From Methylophaga sp. (lineage in GTDB: Bacteria; Pseudomonadota; Gammaproteobacteria; Nitrosococcales; Methylophagaceae), in assembly GCA_002696735.1 (NCBI GenBank), contig NZSL01000010.1, positions 175,652 through 239,651 of the forward strand: a stretch of DNA of 64,000 bases. The letters are read 5' to 3'. Under the pieces are notes generated by a model, which was given only the letters and a program-made list of their open reading frames with translations, made no database searches and had not been told where the DNA came from. A program made the translations under genes and the position numbers. Shown one piece after another: positions 1 through 8,120 of the stretch (the stretch's first letter is position 1; each line of letters starts with the position of its first letter).

Positions 1-247
1 CGTCCATGACCAAAGCATTACCTTCGTGGCCACGTAAAACACCTGTTGAGAAAGACCAAGCCATGTTCAAATCTTTGACGTTGTCTTTAGTGATTTGAGT
101 CAGTTCGCTGTAACGTTGGTTAGCATAGTTACCTGCTGGCATAACCCAGTTATTAGCATTTTTCTGCATATCGATGAGTTCATCAGCAGCGACCAGACCT
201 GGTGCTACTAAACCCATCATTGCGATTGATAATGTTTTCAGCTTCAT
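1..247 (-). CDS. xoxF: PQQ-dependent methanol dehydrogenase large subunit, N-terminal part (XoxF-like)
   Basis: The first 82 codons are visible and the gene runs off the left edge. The product starts MKLKTLSIAMMGLVAPGLVA, a signal peptide for export to the periplasm. It continues with the conserved opening of quinoprotein alcohol dehydrogenases, including NWVMPAGNYANQRYSEL and FSTGVLRGHEG. Such enzymes oxidise methanol to formaldehyde with PQQ and pass electrons to cytochrome c. The YANxRYSxL and GVLRGHEG wording resembles lanthanide-dependent XoxF more than calcium-dependent MxaF, but the metal-site residues lie outside the window, so MxaF remains possible. A purine-rich GAGGAC lies just upstream of the ATG. 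The gene follows a sensor/regulator pair on the same strand and has a 187-base leader with two dyads. Confidence 0.75.
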   Translation of the reverse strand, partial: MKLKTLSIAMMGLVAPGLVAADELIDMQKNANNWVMPAGNYANQRYSELTQITKDNVKDLNMAWSFSTGVLRGHEGNALVMD

Positions 248-363
248 AAAGTTGTCCTCTATAGTTTTTATCGTTCATGATGTCAGCGTCGCTGTTCTTT
301 CATGAGGTTGTGACTTTATGCCGATTTTGCCTGAGAATCATTAGGAAGCAGTCACTCTGATAT

Positions 364-396
364 CGGGATTTTTTCCCGAACAGGGAAGTTCTTCCC
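364..396 (-). promoter_or_regulatory. Two adjacent dyads upstream of the methanol dehydrogenase gene
   Basis: Two short inverted repeats lie side by side, 117 to 149 bases before the dehydrogenase start codon. One has arms CGGGA/TCCCG around five bases (364-378). The other has arms GGGAAG/CTTCCC around two bases (383-396). They share a GGGAA core. A dyad of this size suits a dimeric LuxR/NarL-type regulator, and two such regulators are encoded next door, but binding is inference. Confidence 0.4.
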
Positions 397-434
397 ATTA
401 TTCCTCAGTTTAGTGCCTGTAGAGGACTGAAAAT

Positions 435-1079
435 TTAATGACTTTTTATGACGTTATACTTGATTGCAAGCCGCACTAACTCTACAGATGAATGAAATCC
501 GAGCTTCTGTTTTAGCATCGTTTGATAATTCGCGACAGTTTTCTGACCTAAATTCAACGTTTCCGCAATATATTCCAATGCATGGCCCTCCGCCAGTAAC
601 CGGAATACTTCAAATTCTCTTACTGTCAAACGCTGTATCGGGTCTTCTGAACCGGAAACACTTTGCAGCGCAATACGTTGTGCCATTTCTGAACTTAGGT
701 AACTTTTCCCATCCATCACCTGGCGAATTGCTTTAACGATATCCTCAGAGTCACCCGATTTGGCTAAATAAGCTGCAGCTCCAGCACTCATCGACTGAAC
801 CGCCAATGTAACGTTTTCATGCATGGAAAACATTATCACTTTTGCTTTGGTATAACGCACCAGAATACGTCTAAGCGCTTCCAAACCACCAATTCCCGGC
901 ATGCTCATATCCATAATAAGGATATCAGGATCAAGTTCCGTGTACATTTGATAGGCCTGTTCACCGCTGGTTGCTTCACCAACAATGTGCATATCATCAT
1001 TACGCTCAAGCATTCTTGCAAGGCCAGACCTAACTACTTCGTGATCATCTGCCAGTAAAACTCGGATCTCGTTCTTCAT
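435..1079 (-). CDS. LuxR/NarL-family response regulator (MoxX/MxaB-like)
   Basis: A 214-residue two-domain regulator. The receiver domain fills residues 5-120 with the acidic pair DD11-12, the phospho-acceptor Asp57 in LIMDMSMPG and a conserved Lys near 107. A LuxR-type helix-turn-helix follows at about 148-210 (LTVREFEVFRLLAEG, QKTVANYQ). Its start overlaps the end of the upstream sensor kinase by four bases (ATGA), so the two are probably co-translated partners. In Paracoccus the related MoxX/MoxY pair activates methanol oxidation genes. Lying directly upstream of the methanol dehydrogenase gene on the same strand, this regulator is a good candidate to control it. That link is inferred from position and family, not shown. 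Confidence 0.85.
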   Translation of the reverse strand: MKNEIRVLLADDHEVVRSGLARMLERNDDMHIVGEATSGEQAYQMYTELDPDILIMDMSMPGIGGLEALRRILVRYTKAKVIMFSMHENVTLAVQSMSAGAAAYLAKSGDSEDIVKAIRQVMDGKSYLSSEMAQRIALQSVSGSEDPIQRLTVREFEVFRLLAEGHALEYIAETLNLGQKTVANYQTMLKQKLGFHSSVELVRLAIKYNVIKSH

Positions 1080-2431
1080 TCAGCATTACCTTGGGTTGGA
1101 AAAGTCGCAGAAAGCGTAAATCCATCACCATGTGCTGACGTAATATGAAAACTTCCTGACAACGCTTCTACTCGTTCTCGCATTCCAGTTAAACCATAAC
1201 CTTTATTCGAACTATTCGGATGATAACCGTTTCCGTTATCATTTACACTTATATCTATTAAATCGTTATTGCAACTTAAACTGACTTTTACTTCAACATT
1301 TTCAGCTCCGGCGTGACGACTAATATTGGTTAAACATTCCTGAACAATACGATATATGGTCAATTGCCGGGTTTCATCAAGCTCATTGAAATTCCCTTCT
1401 ATACTGAGTTTCGCATGATGCTGTGGATGGCGAATCACCCAATCATTAAATAACTCTGAAATAGCACCATGTATCCCTAAAGCCGTTAATTCCGGTGGCC
1501 GTAAACGTTGCAACATCGAACGAACAATAGTTGTCATCCGACGGTGAACGGAATCAATGGCTGCTGCACTGTTTTTTGCTTCATCCAGAGAAGCAGAGTG
1601 TTTAATCGTATTTAAATCGAATTGGATAGCAGTCAAATGTTGGCCTATCTCATCATGTAATTCAGCCGATAACCGCTTTCGTTCAGCTTCTTGAATTGTG
1701 ATTAACTGTTGATTCAACACATCAATTTTTTGATCGGTATCCAGATAACGTTGTTTTAAAAGTTTCAGTTGCTTATTAACGCCTAATAATTGATTTAATC
1801 GAAGCAAAGCAAATGGTCTTCGTGACGGTTGTGCCTGTTTATTTTTCTTAGGCAACATTTCTGAAACAGGCAATAGGATTATCGAAGCAATTATTGCAAT
1901 GAGTACACTTCCAACCAAAAAAGTCAGAATTAATGGCATTAATGACTTCCTGATATAGGTTCTAATATCATCCCATTCGGCACTGAAATTAGGCCGAATA
2001 ACAATATCCCCGATATGCTGCTTGGCAAACATAATCGGCGTCGTGATGATTTCAGTATGCCCAAGATAATCTTTCAGGCTGTTTTCCAGCCATAAAGGTA
2101 AGCCGGTTAGTAAATTACTGGTGAGGGGGTGGTTTGAATCAAGTAATTCGCCATCACTTGCGATTAATTCAATATCGACGTGATGTAATTGTTTGAGATC
2201 TTCCAAATGAAAGCGTGAAGTCCATTGTGAGATTGGAATGTTTTCCTGTGATAAGTCCGCTTCCAAACGGGCAAGTTGTGCCTCTATTGCATATTTTGCA
2301 ACCTCATTGGACACTTCAAGTTCATGGTCAACTCTCAGGCGAAGGTCATCAAGTGTACTTTTGACACCAATACTGCACATTATGACAAATACCATCACAA
2401 TGATGAGATTCACCTGGAGAATCAGGTTCAC
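1076..2431 (-). CDS. UhpB/MoxY-type membrane sensor histidine kinase
   Basis: A 451-residue kinase of the HisKA_3 type that partners NarL-like regulators. A membrane segment at about 4-23 and another at about 164-187 enclose a periplasmic sensing region that resembles the N-terminal domain of LapD/MoxY proteins. The phospho-acceptor is His259 in RLSAELHDEIGQHLTAIQ. The ATPase domain follows, with NDNGNGY and KGYGLTGMRERV motifs. The gene overlaps its regulator by four bases. Unlike the second kinase nearby, no PAS domain is evident; a coiled stretch at about 205-250 joins membrane and catalytic parts. The ligand is unknown. The neighbouring methanol dehydrogenase suggests a methylotrophy-related signal, as for MoxY of Paracoccus. 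Confidence 0.85.
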   Translation of the reverse strand: MNLILQVNLIIVMVFVIMCSIGVKSTLDDLRLRVDHELEVSNEVAKYAIEAQLARLEADLSQENIPISQWTSRFHLEDLKQLHHVDIELIASDGELLDSNHPLTSNLLTGLPLWLENSLKDYLGHTEIITTPIMFAKQHIGDIVIRPNFSAEWDDIRTYIRKSLMPLILTFLVGSVLIAIIASIILLPVSEMLPKKNKQAQPSRRPFALLRLNQLLGVNKQLKLLKQRYLDTDQKIDVLNQQLITIQEAERKRLSAELHDEIGQHLTAIQFDLNTIKHSASLDEAKNSAAAIDSVHRRMTTIVRSMLQRLRPPELTALGIHGAISELFNDWVIRHPQHHAKLSIEGNFNELDETRQLTIYRIVQECLTNISRHAGAENVEVKVSLSCNNDLIDISVNDNGNGYHPNSSNKGYGLTGMRERVEALSGSFHITSAHGDGFTLSATFPTQGNAE

Positions 2432-2480
2432 AAGCTAAAGTCCATATAATAATGCTTCGTTAAAACCACAGAAAATATTC

Positions 2481-2517
2481 TGTTGATCATTCAGAGCCAT
2501 CACTGCTGGAGGCTATG
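2481..2517. repeat. Partial copy of a dispersed intergenic repeat
   Basis: This stretch contains CCATCACTGCTGGAGGCTAT and aligns over about 36 bases with the reverse complement of part of the element at 29914-30075. Relatives lie at 26617-26759, 32078-32109 and 39791-39848. Here only one end appears to be kept. It sits in the 259-base gap between the two sensor/regulator gene sets, where nothing else is recognisable. Confidence 0.5.
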
Positions 2518-2690
2518 AAAGATCATCAGACCATAAGATTATAGTATGCGGGCAACGAACTGCAGCCTAAAACTCATTATTGATGTGACAGAGAACTCAT
2601 AACGCATTGTCTGAATTGGTATATTAAGCATCCAGACGCTATTTCATCAACAGCAGATTGGTGAGCAATAAGCCTAATGAATGCGGTCAG

Positions 2691-3335
2691 TCAGGCTTCC
2701 AGCAACCCACTACGAATAGCCAGTCTGGCTAATTCGGCAGAGTTTGAAACATTGAGTTTTTGTTTAATATTGGTGTGGTGAGTTCCCACTGTTTTAGGGC
2801 TTAGATTCAAAATATCGGCAATTTCGTTAACAGTCTTACCTTCGGCTAATAGGCGAAAGACCTCGAACTCGCGCTGGCTGAGAACATCCAGAGGATTTTC
2901 TGATCCGGTTAACTTTTGCATTGCCAGTTGTTGAGCAATTTCTGGAGCAATACAGGTTCTACCCATAGAAACCATTTCAACAGCTTTTAACATGGCTTCA
3001 GGCGCGCTGCGTTTAGGGATAAATCCTAATGCACCGGCCTGCATGGCACGAGTGGTAAATACACTATCTTCATGTACGCTAAGCACCAGAATTTTGGCTG
3101 AAGGTTCACGGGCAATAATCCGTTCAATTGCACCGACACCGCCAATGCCCGGCATGGAAATATCCATTACCACCACATTCGGGTGATATTTGGCAAAATC
3201 CTGAACCGCCTGTTCCCCGGAACCCGCTTCAGCTACTACGTCAAATTTGTCACCATCTTCAAGTAAACGACGAAAACCTGCGCGAACCAATTCATGATCA
3301 TCAACCAATAAAACCGTTATTTTATTAAGACTCAT
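2691..3335 (-). CDS. LuxR/NarL-family response regulator, second copy
   Basis: A 214-residue regulator, paralogous to the one at 435-1079. The receiver domain has DD12-13, Asp58 in VVMDISMPGIGG and the conserved KRS near residue 108. The C-terminal LuxR helix-turn-helix has VLSQREFEVFRLLAEGKT and SPKTVGTHHTNIKQKL. The start lies 11 bases inside the end of the kinase gene at 3325-5040, so expression is probably coupled. It closes an overlapping operon that begins with bepA. By family it should bind DNA after phosphorylation by that kinase. Targets may include its own operon or methanol/sulfur oxidation genes, but no binding site can be assigned with confidence. Confidence 0.87.
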   Translation of the reverse strand: MSLNKITVLLVDDHELVRAGFRRLLEDGDKFDVVAEAGSGEQAVQDFAKYHPNVVVMDISMPGIGGVGAIERIIAREPSAKILVLSVHEDSVFTTRAMQAGALGFIPKRSAPEAMLKAVEMVSMGRTCIAPEIAQQLAMQKLTGSENPLDVLSQREFEVFRLLAEGKTVNEIADILNLSPKTVGTHHTNIKQKLNVSNSAELARLAIRSGLLEA

Positions 3336-5040
3336 GGTGAACGTTTACCCCCAGTGGTATGGTAATAGTCAGGTTGACTCCTGCACCTAACTGACTTTCC
3401 AAATCAAAACTTCCTCCCAGACTTTGCGCTCTTTCCCGCATGCCTAGCAAGCCAAAATCGACGTCAGAATGAAAATCATTGACGACCATGCCTTTTCCAT
3501 CATCGCGAATATTAATCTTTAACTGATCTGAATTTTCGGTTTTATCGCGTATGACTTTCACCATAATATTTTCTGCGTCAGCGTGCCGAACGGCATTAGT
3601 CAATGCTTCCTGCACGACACGGAACACCGTCATATTTGTTGCTTCATCAAAGCCATTTAACTGGCCTTCAGTAATTAGATTAAAGGCAATCTCGGGCTGA
3701 CGCTGTTGCCATTTGCTGATGCTCTCCTGCAAGGTAGCCACCAGCCCTAGATCATCCAACGGACTCGGCCGCAGACGCGTTATCATGTTATGAACCACAT
3801 CATATATATGACTGGCGGTATCTATAATTGCCTGGGCACTTTGATAAATTTTCCTATCTGTTTCTTCCGAGCGGTTACGAATTAATACCGCATCGGTTTT
3901 AATTGCCGTCAAACATTGTCCCAGTTCGTCATGCAGTTCACGGGCTAAATGCCGTCGTTCAGCTTCCTGCACCTGATCCATGTGCTTGGTTAATAGCCGA
4001 GTTTCATAAAGTTGGGCACGGGCTTTTTCAGCCTGTTTATGCTCCGTAATATCACGCAATGTACAAATCATACCGGCGACACAACCATCATTTTCGGTTA
4101 ATGGTACGGTCGATATTAATAGTGAAAGCTGTTCACCATCACGCCGCTTAAGTGTCGTTTCCAGGTTTTCCACTGATTGAAAGCCATTAAAAACAGCAAT
4201 AATACTGTTTCGATCTTGCTGAAAGGGCATGGAGGCCAATGATTCACCCAATAAATTTGGTACATCAGCAAATAGCCTTTCGGCTGCGGCATTACAAAAA
4301 GTGATGTAACCGGCATGATCCAAGGAAAGTATCGCATCACCGGATTGTTTCACCAGCATCGCTAAGCGGCGATTTTCGTTTGTACTTTGTTCCAAAGCAT
4401 CGCCGACCCGATTAAAGTTTTGGCTAATCTGATCCATTTCTTTCAGCGAAAAACGGGGTAATCGCATGTGCAGATCACCGCGCTCAAACCCAGCCAATGC
4501 ATCCAACAATCGTTGTAATGGTCTGATTACCCAGCCCACACCCCAATAAATGAAAAAGGCAACCACCACAAAAATAATCATACCCAGCGCCATAATGGCT
4601 CGAATATCCTGCCAGCGTTCACTGATTTCCTGCATGGGTGCAGGATAGATAACCATATGGCCGGTACCAAAACGTTTGGAAAGTGGCGTAAGATCTGGGA
4701 ACAATAACTTTACAAACCAGGCAGGAGGCTGGACTGACAACTCTTTTTCCGGTGTGCCTTCAAAAAGCAGTCCCTGGCGATCAAACAACAAAATATGCAG
4801 ACTGCGAATTTCACTTAATGCACGCACTAATTCATGCATGTGCTCACTGACACTGGTATTTCGAGTAAGCGTACCGCCCGCCAGCGTGACGGTGATAATG
4901 TGTGCTGTTGCATCCATGGTTGAGATAACTTCTGCTTCAACAGAACGTTTAGCGTTGGTTATAAGAATTACGGCACTGCCCAGCATGGATAACAGTAGCA
5001 AGATGGCAAAAAATAAATTGGCGCGAAGTTTCAGGCTCAT
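3325..5040 (-). CDS. MoxY-type sensor histidine kinase with HAMP and PAS domains
   Basis: A 571-residue membrane kinase. Transmembrane segments at about 8-27 and 150-170 flank a periplasmic LapD/MoxY_N-like domain. A HAMP linker follows at about 170-222, then a PAS domain at 228-335 (GDAILSLDHAGYITFCN, ending TLRDITEHKQAE). The HisKA_3 dimerisation helix carries His370 (AERRHLARELHDELGQ), and the ATPase domain has IRDDGKGM and GLLGMRERAQSLGG. It overlaps soxZ upstream by four bases and its regulator downstream by 11, so all are translated from one message. The layout matches MoxY, the kinase that controls methanol oxidation in Paracoccus. Coupling to soxYZ suggests its signal may involve a sulfur or quinoprotein function, but this is inference. 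Confidence 0.87.
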   Translation of the reverse strand: MSLKLRANLFFAILLLLSMLGSAVILITNAKRSVEAEVISTMDATAHIITVTLAGGTLTRNTSVSEHMHELVRALSEIRSLHILLFDRQGLLFEGTPEKELSVQPPAWFVKLLFPDLTPLSKRFGTGHMVIYPAPMQEISERWQDIRAIMALGMIIFVVVAFFIYWGVGWVIRPLQRLLDALAGFERGDLHMRLPRFSLKEMDQISQNFNRVGDALEQSTNENRRLAMLVKQSGDAILSLDHAGYITFCNAAAERLFADVPNLLGESLASMPFQQDRNSIIAVFNGFQSVENLETTLKRRDGEQLSLLISTVPLTENDGCVAGMICTLRDITEHKQAEKARAQLYETRLLTKHMDQVQEAERRHLARELHDELGQCLTAIKTDAVLIRNRSEETDRKIYQSAQAIIDTASHIYDVVHNMITRLRPSPLDDLGLVATLQESISKWQQRQPEIAFNLITEGQLNGFDEATNMTVFRVVQEALTNAVRHADAENIMVKVIRDKTENSDQLKINIRDDGKGMVVNDFHSDVDFGLLGMRERAQSLGGSFDLESQLGAGVNLTITIPLGVNVHHES

Positions 5041-5354
5041 ACCACTTTGGTTTCCGTTGTTCCCTTGCCACCAAGATTATCCACCCAGCGAAGACTGATC
5101 GTATCTCCGATTTCCCCTCCTTTGAGTTGAAAGGCAAAGTAAGGATTACGTGAAGTTGCCGTACCACATTTCACCGTTAACACTTCTTCCTGGTTACGCC
5201 AGCAGCGAATGTCCTGAATGAATTCAGCCGGAATCAGCTCTTCCTGCTCGTTTTTACCCCGCCCTGTATGCATTGGATGGGACAGTAAAATTCTGATTAG
5301 CGTATTACCCTCTAGCAATTTGGCCCGTATTCTATCTCTGGAATTTGTTGTCAT
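5037..5354 (-). CDS. soxZ: SoxZ-like sulfur-carrier subunit
   Basis: A protein of about 105 residues, starting MTTNSRDRIRAKL, with an immunoglobulin-like SoxZ domain (RILLSHPMHTGRG, FQLKGGEIGDTISLRWVDN). SoxZ pairs with SoxY to carry sulfur intermediates during thiosulfate oxidation in the periplasm. The ATG at 5354 shares its A with the TGA of soxY. An earlier in-frame ATG at 5363 would overlap soxY further and is less likely. No signal peptide is present, as is usual for SoxZ, which is exported as a complex with Tat-targeted SoxY. No soxA, soxX, soxB or soxCD is visible here. The pair may instead be one of the SoxYZ-like carriers associated with quinoprotein dehydrogenases. Confidence 0.85.
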   Translation of the reverse strand: MTTNSRDRIRAKLLEGNTLIRILLSHPMHTGRGKNEQEELIPAEFIQDIRCWRNQEEVLTVKCGTATSRNPYFAFQLKGGEIGDTISLRWVDNLGGKGTTETKVV

Positions 5355-5842
5355 CAGGCACACCCACCAATATCAATTTCCACATAACGACTGGTTCGGT
5401 AAAGCTTACCATCCGCCCTGACCATGGCAATTATCTCCGAATCTTCGGCGACTTTAAGCATTGTTTTAAAGGGAAAGCTGACTACAGAAGTGGGTTCAAG
5501 GGCCATTGCCAGAGGAAAAGGGTTTTTCTCCACCAATAATGCCACTCGCTGAATATTTTCAAGACTGCTGCTGATTTCAACCGGAACACTGGCTCCATTC
5601 ACAGCATAGGTAGGAGGAGAACCAATCGTGAATTGAATGGCTTCTTCATTAACCTCTTCTGCCTCTCCCAGAAACGTTAATATCGCATCTTCCAATGTTT
5701 CTGCATTGAAAGCATCCTGAGGCCAATGTGCTAATAGAATTCTTGGAGCCATTAAACCACTAGCCGCTACCAAAGCCAGCGTTGAAGCAGAGATGGATTG
5801 CTTTAGTAATTTTCGACGATATTCATCTAAATTATCTTTCAT
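5354..5842 (-). CDS. soxY: SoxY-like sulfur-carrier subunit, Tat-exported
   Basis: A 162-residue protein with a twin-arginine signal (YRRKLLKQ, then hydrophobic ALVAASGL), as expected for SoxY. The body has the SoxY fold signature: GSPPTYAVNGASVPVEI, VEKNPFPLA and a C-terminal segment ending VEIDIGGCA. In classical SoxY a flexible C-terminal GGCGG arm carries the sulfur substrate on its cysteine. Here the cysteine is kept but only one Ala follows it, so the arm is shorter. The gene overlaps bepA upstream by four bases and soxZ by one. It probably carries sulfur species in the periplasm. Whether it serves thiosulfate oxidation or a quinoprotein-linked process cannot be decided from this window. 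Confidence 0.85.
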   Translation of the reverse strand: MKDNLDEYRRKLLKQSISASTLALVAASGLMAPRILLAHWPQDAFNAETLEDAILTFLGEAEEVNEEAIQFTIGSPPTYAVNGASVPVEISSSLENIQRVALLVEKNPFPLAMALEPTSVVSFPFKTMLKVAEDSEIIAMVRADGKLYRTSRYVEIDIGGCA

Positions 5843-7287
5843 CGAATTTCTTCCATCATTGCGATATCCGTTTCAACCTGTCTCAAACGTGAGCTGATTT
5901 TAGCGAGTTCAAATTCATCACCTCGGGCATAGTCTGCTGCAATTCTGAGCTGATCTGCAGCCTGCATCAATTGACCAGAACTATGATAATGCTCAGCCAG
6001 CCAGACATGAGATTTACTTTTCTGTCCCATATCACCATAAGCTTTGGCCAATAATCTGTATAAATCCGCAGAAGATTCACCGACATCTAATTGACGTTGC
6101 AAAATAGTAATCGCTTTACGCGGTTCATTGGCTCTCAACAAGGCTTGAACTTGCTTGATAGAAAGCGCCCAATCATCCGGATAAACCCGCTGAAAATCAT
6201 TATAAATTGCCAGTGCAGCATCCATTCTTCCCAACGCAATTTCGATATCCGCCAGCACCAGATGATAGCTTAACTGATTATCATCCAAATCGATTAAGTC
6301 ATTAATTTCATCACGAGCCTGGGTATAGTTGCTATTTTTCAATAATGCCAGGGCATAACCATATCGAGTGACAGACTGATCTTCTGTTGTATTTTCTTTC
6401 AGCTTATCTTCATAGGTTTTGATCAATTCACGCAGATTTGCAGATGTCATAACACGCACTTTTTCACGCATCAGATAAAACTTTTTGGTATCTCTTATCT
6501 GGGGCCGTGGTTCAAGATTGGCAGCACGTCCACGGGCATCTGCAATACGGGACACGGTGATTGGGTGAGTTCTGAGAAATTCCGGAATCTGGTCGCCACC
6601 GTAGAAGCGACCTGCAATCTGCAACCGCTCAAAAAAACGTGGCATCGCATTTGGGTCAAAGCCTGCATTTACCAGAGTTTGCATGCCCAAATTATCGGCT
6701 TCAGCTTCATGTGCCCGACTGTAATCCAGTTGCATTTGCACATTCCCAGCCTGTACCGCCATGATAGCAGCCGAACCTGCACTCGGGTCAGCCACCCCCA
6801 ATAAAGCCGCAGCAATCATCGCAGCGGTCATCGGAATACTCATGCGTTTAGAACGTTCGAAATTACGCAGAATATGCCGTTGGGTAACGTGCGCTATCTC
6901 ATGCGCCATGACCGATGCCAGCTCACTTTCTGCTTCGCTTGTCAGCATCAGTCCGGTATGAATGCCAATAAAACCGCCTGGCGCGGCAAAAGCGTTAACA
7001 GAATTGTCAGGTACCACAAAAAAAGTGAAAGAACGACCGGGATCATCACTATTGGTCACCAGACGATGTCCAAGTGAGTTGATATAACTATTCACTTCCG
7101 GGTCATCAACCAGGGTCACTGATTGCTGCAGGCTCCAGTAAAAAGACTGGCCGACCTGATACTCTTCCACAGGCGAAACCAGAGCACCCGCACTGTCCCC
7201 CATTTCTGGCAACGCAATATCCAGGTTTGCCTGGGCAATGCCTTGATTGCTCATCAAAAATATAACTGTAGCGATAAGATATTTCAT
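5839..7287 (-). CDS. bepA: BepA-like M48 metalloprotease with TPR repeats
   Basis: A 482-residue exported protein with a signal peptide (about 1-19), an M48 peptidase domain with the zinc motif HEIAH at 129-133, a downstream glutamate ligand region (SRAHEAEADNLGMQ), and C-terminal TPR-like helices from about residue 290. This matches BepA (YfgC), a periplasmic chaperone-protease that assists or degrades stalled outer-membrane proteins such as LptD. It is the first gene of an overlapping operon with soxY, soxZ and a MoxY/MoxX-type pair, an unusual partnership. A 96-base gap separates it from divergent tusA, so both promoters must lie there. Start ATG 7287 gives a good signal peptide. Confidence 0.88.
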   Translation of the reverse strand: MKYLIATVIFLMSNQGIAQANLDIALPEMGDSAGALVSPVEEYQVGQSFYWSLQQSVTLVDDPEVNSYINSLGHRLVTNSDDPGRSFTFFVVPDNSVNAFAAPGGFIGIHTGLMLTSEAESELASVMAHEIAHVTQRHILRNFERSKRMSIPMTAAMIAAALLGVADPSAGSAAIMAVQAGNVQMQLDYSRAHEAEADNLGMQTLVNAGFDPNAMPRFFERLQIAGRFYGGDQIPEFLRTHPITVSRIADARGRAANLEPRPQIRDTKKFYLMREKVRVMTSANLRELIKTYEDKLKENTTEDQSVTRYGYALALLKNSNYTQARDEINDLIDLDDNQLSYHLVLADIEIALGRMDAALAIYNDFQRVYPDDWALSIKQVQALLRANEPRKAITILQRQLDVGESSADLYRLLAKAYGDMGQKSKSHVWLAEHYHSSGQLMQAADQLRIAADYARGDEFELAKISSRLRQVETDIAMMEEIR

Positions 7288-7383
7288 AACGCCTATAGAC
7301 CTTGGCTCATTAAGACCGGTTCCGCAAAGACAAAAACGCCGCTTGCGTTTATCATGTGAACGGATATTTTAAAGGAAATCAGT

Positions 7384-7617
7384 ATGTCAGATTTTGATAC
7401 AGAAATTGATACATCAGGTTTAAACTGTCCACTTCCAGTGCTTAAAGCGCGTAAGATGCTCAATGAAATGTCAGCCTCTCAGCGACTGCGACTCATATGT
7501 ACCGATACTGGCGCGCTAAAAGATATTCCGGCCTTCTGCAAAATGACTGGTAATCCGCTGCTTAGTAGCGAAGAAGTCGAAGGAAAACTGTATTTCATCA
7601 TCGAAAAAGGGGCATGA
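7384..7617 (+). CDS. tusA: TusA-family sulfur carrier protein
   Basis: A 77-residue cytoplasmic protein with the TusA/SirA signature GLNCPLPVLKARKML, where the Cys carries a persulfide. TusA proteins relay sulfane sulfur to DsrE-type partners, either for tRNA thiolation and cofactor synthesis or, in sulfur oxidisers, toward cytoplasmic sulfur oxidation. A DsrE-like gene starts four bases downstream, and soxYZ lies in the divergent operon, which favours a sulfane-sulfur transfer role. A purine-rich AAAGGAAA precedes the ATG. No Hdr-like or Dsr genes are in view to settle the pathway. Confidence 0.82.
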   Translation: MSDFDTEIDTSGLNCPLPVLKARKMLNEMSASQRLRLICTDTGALKDIPAFCKMTGNPLLSSEEVEGKLYFIIEKGA

Positions 7618-7621
7618 CTGC

Positions 7622-8086
7622 ATGGCCAAAAAACTCGCCATAATTGCAAGTAAAGGTACTTTAGATGGTGCATATCCACCATTTTTACTGGCCTCCACAG
7701 CAGCGGCGCTAGGGTTTGAAGCCAAAATATTTTTTACCTTTTACGGTTTGCAATTGCTTAAGAAAGATATGTCTCTTAAAGTCTCTCCTTTAGGCAACCC
7801 TGCTATGCCCATGCCTGTTCCGGTCCCCAGTATCGTGCAAATTATTCCAGGGCTTGAAGCCTTTGCTACCTGGATGATGCAACGCAAACTGAAAAAGAAA
7901 GGTGTTGCCAGTGTTGCTGAATTACGTGAGATTTGTCTGAAGTCAGATGTTGAATTAATTGCCTGCCAGATGACTGTCGATTTGTTTGATTTTAAAAATT
8001 CAGATTTTATCGATGGAATCAGTCATGGAGGCGCAGCCACCTTTCTGGAATTTGCCAGCGAAGCCGATATAACTTTATACATCTGA
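7622..8086 (+). CDS. DsrE/DsrF-like sulfurtransferase-family protein (DsrE2 type)
   Basis: A 154-residue protein opening KLAIIASKGTLDGAYPPFLLA, with the alternating strands and helices of the DsrE/F fold. It has hydrophobic helical stretches typical of the DsrE2 subgroup (IFFTFYGLQLL) and a Cys in VELIACQMTVDLFDF at the place where DsrE2 proteins keep their reactive thiol. It begins four bases after tusA, so the two are probably co-translated. TusA and DsrE2 are known partners in binding and passing persulfide sulfur. The likely role is sulfane-sulfur storage or transfer, inferred from the pairing; the acceptor is not identified. Confidence 0.8.
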   Translation: MAKKLAIIASKGTLDGAYPPFLLASTAAALGFEAKIFFTFYGLQLLKKDMSLKVSPLGNPAMPMPVPVPSIVQIIPGLEAFATWMMQRKLKKKGVASVAELREICLKSDVELIACQMTVDLFDFKNSDFIDGISHGGAATFLEFASEADITLYI

Positions 8087-8120
8087 ATAACCGTATTCGG
8101 TTTGGAATAGGAACAGCTTT

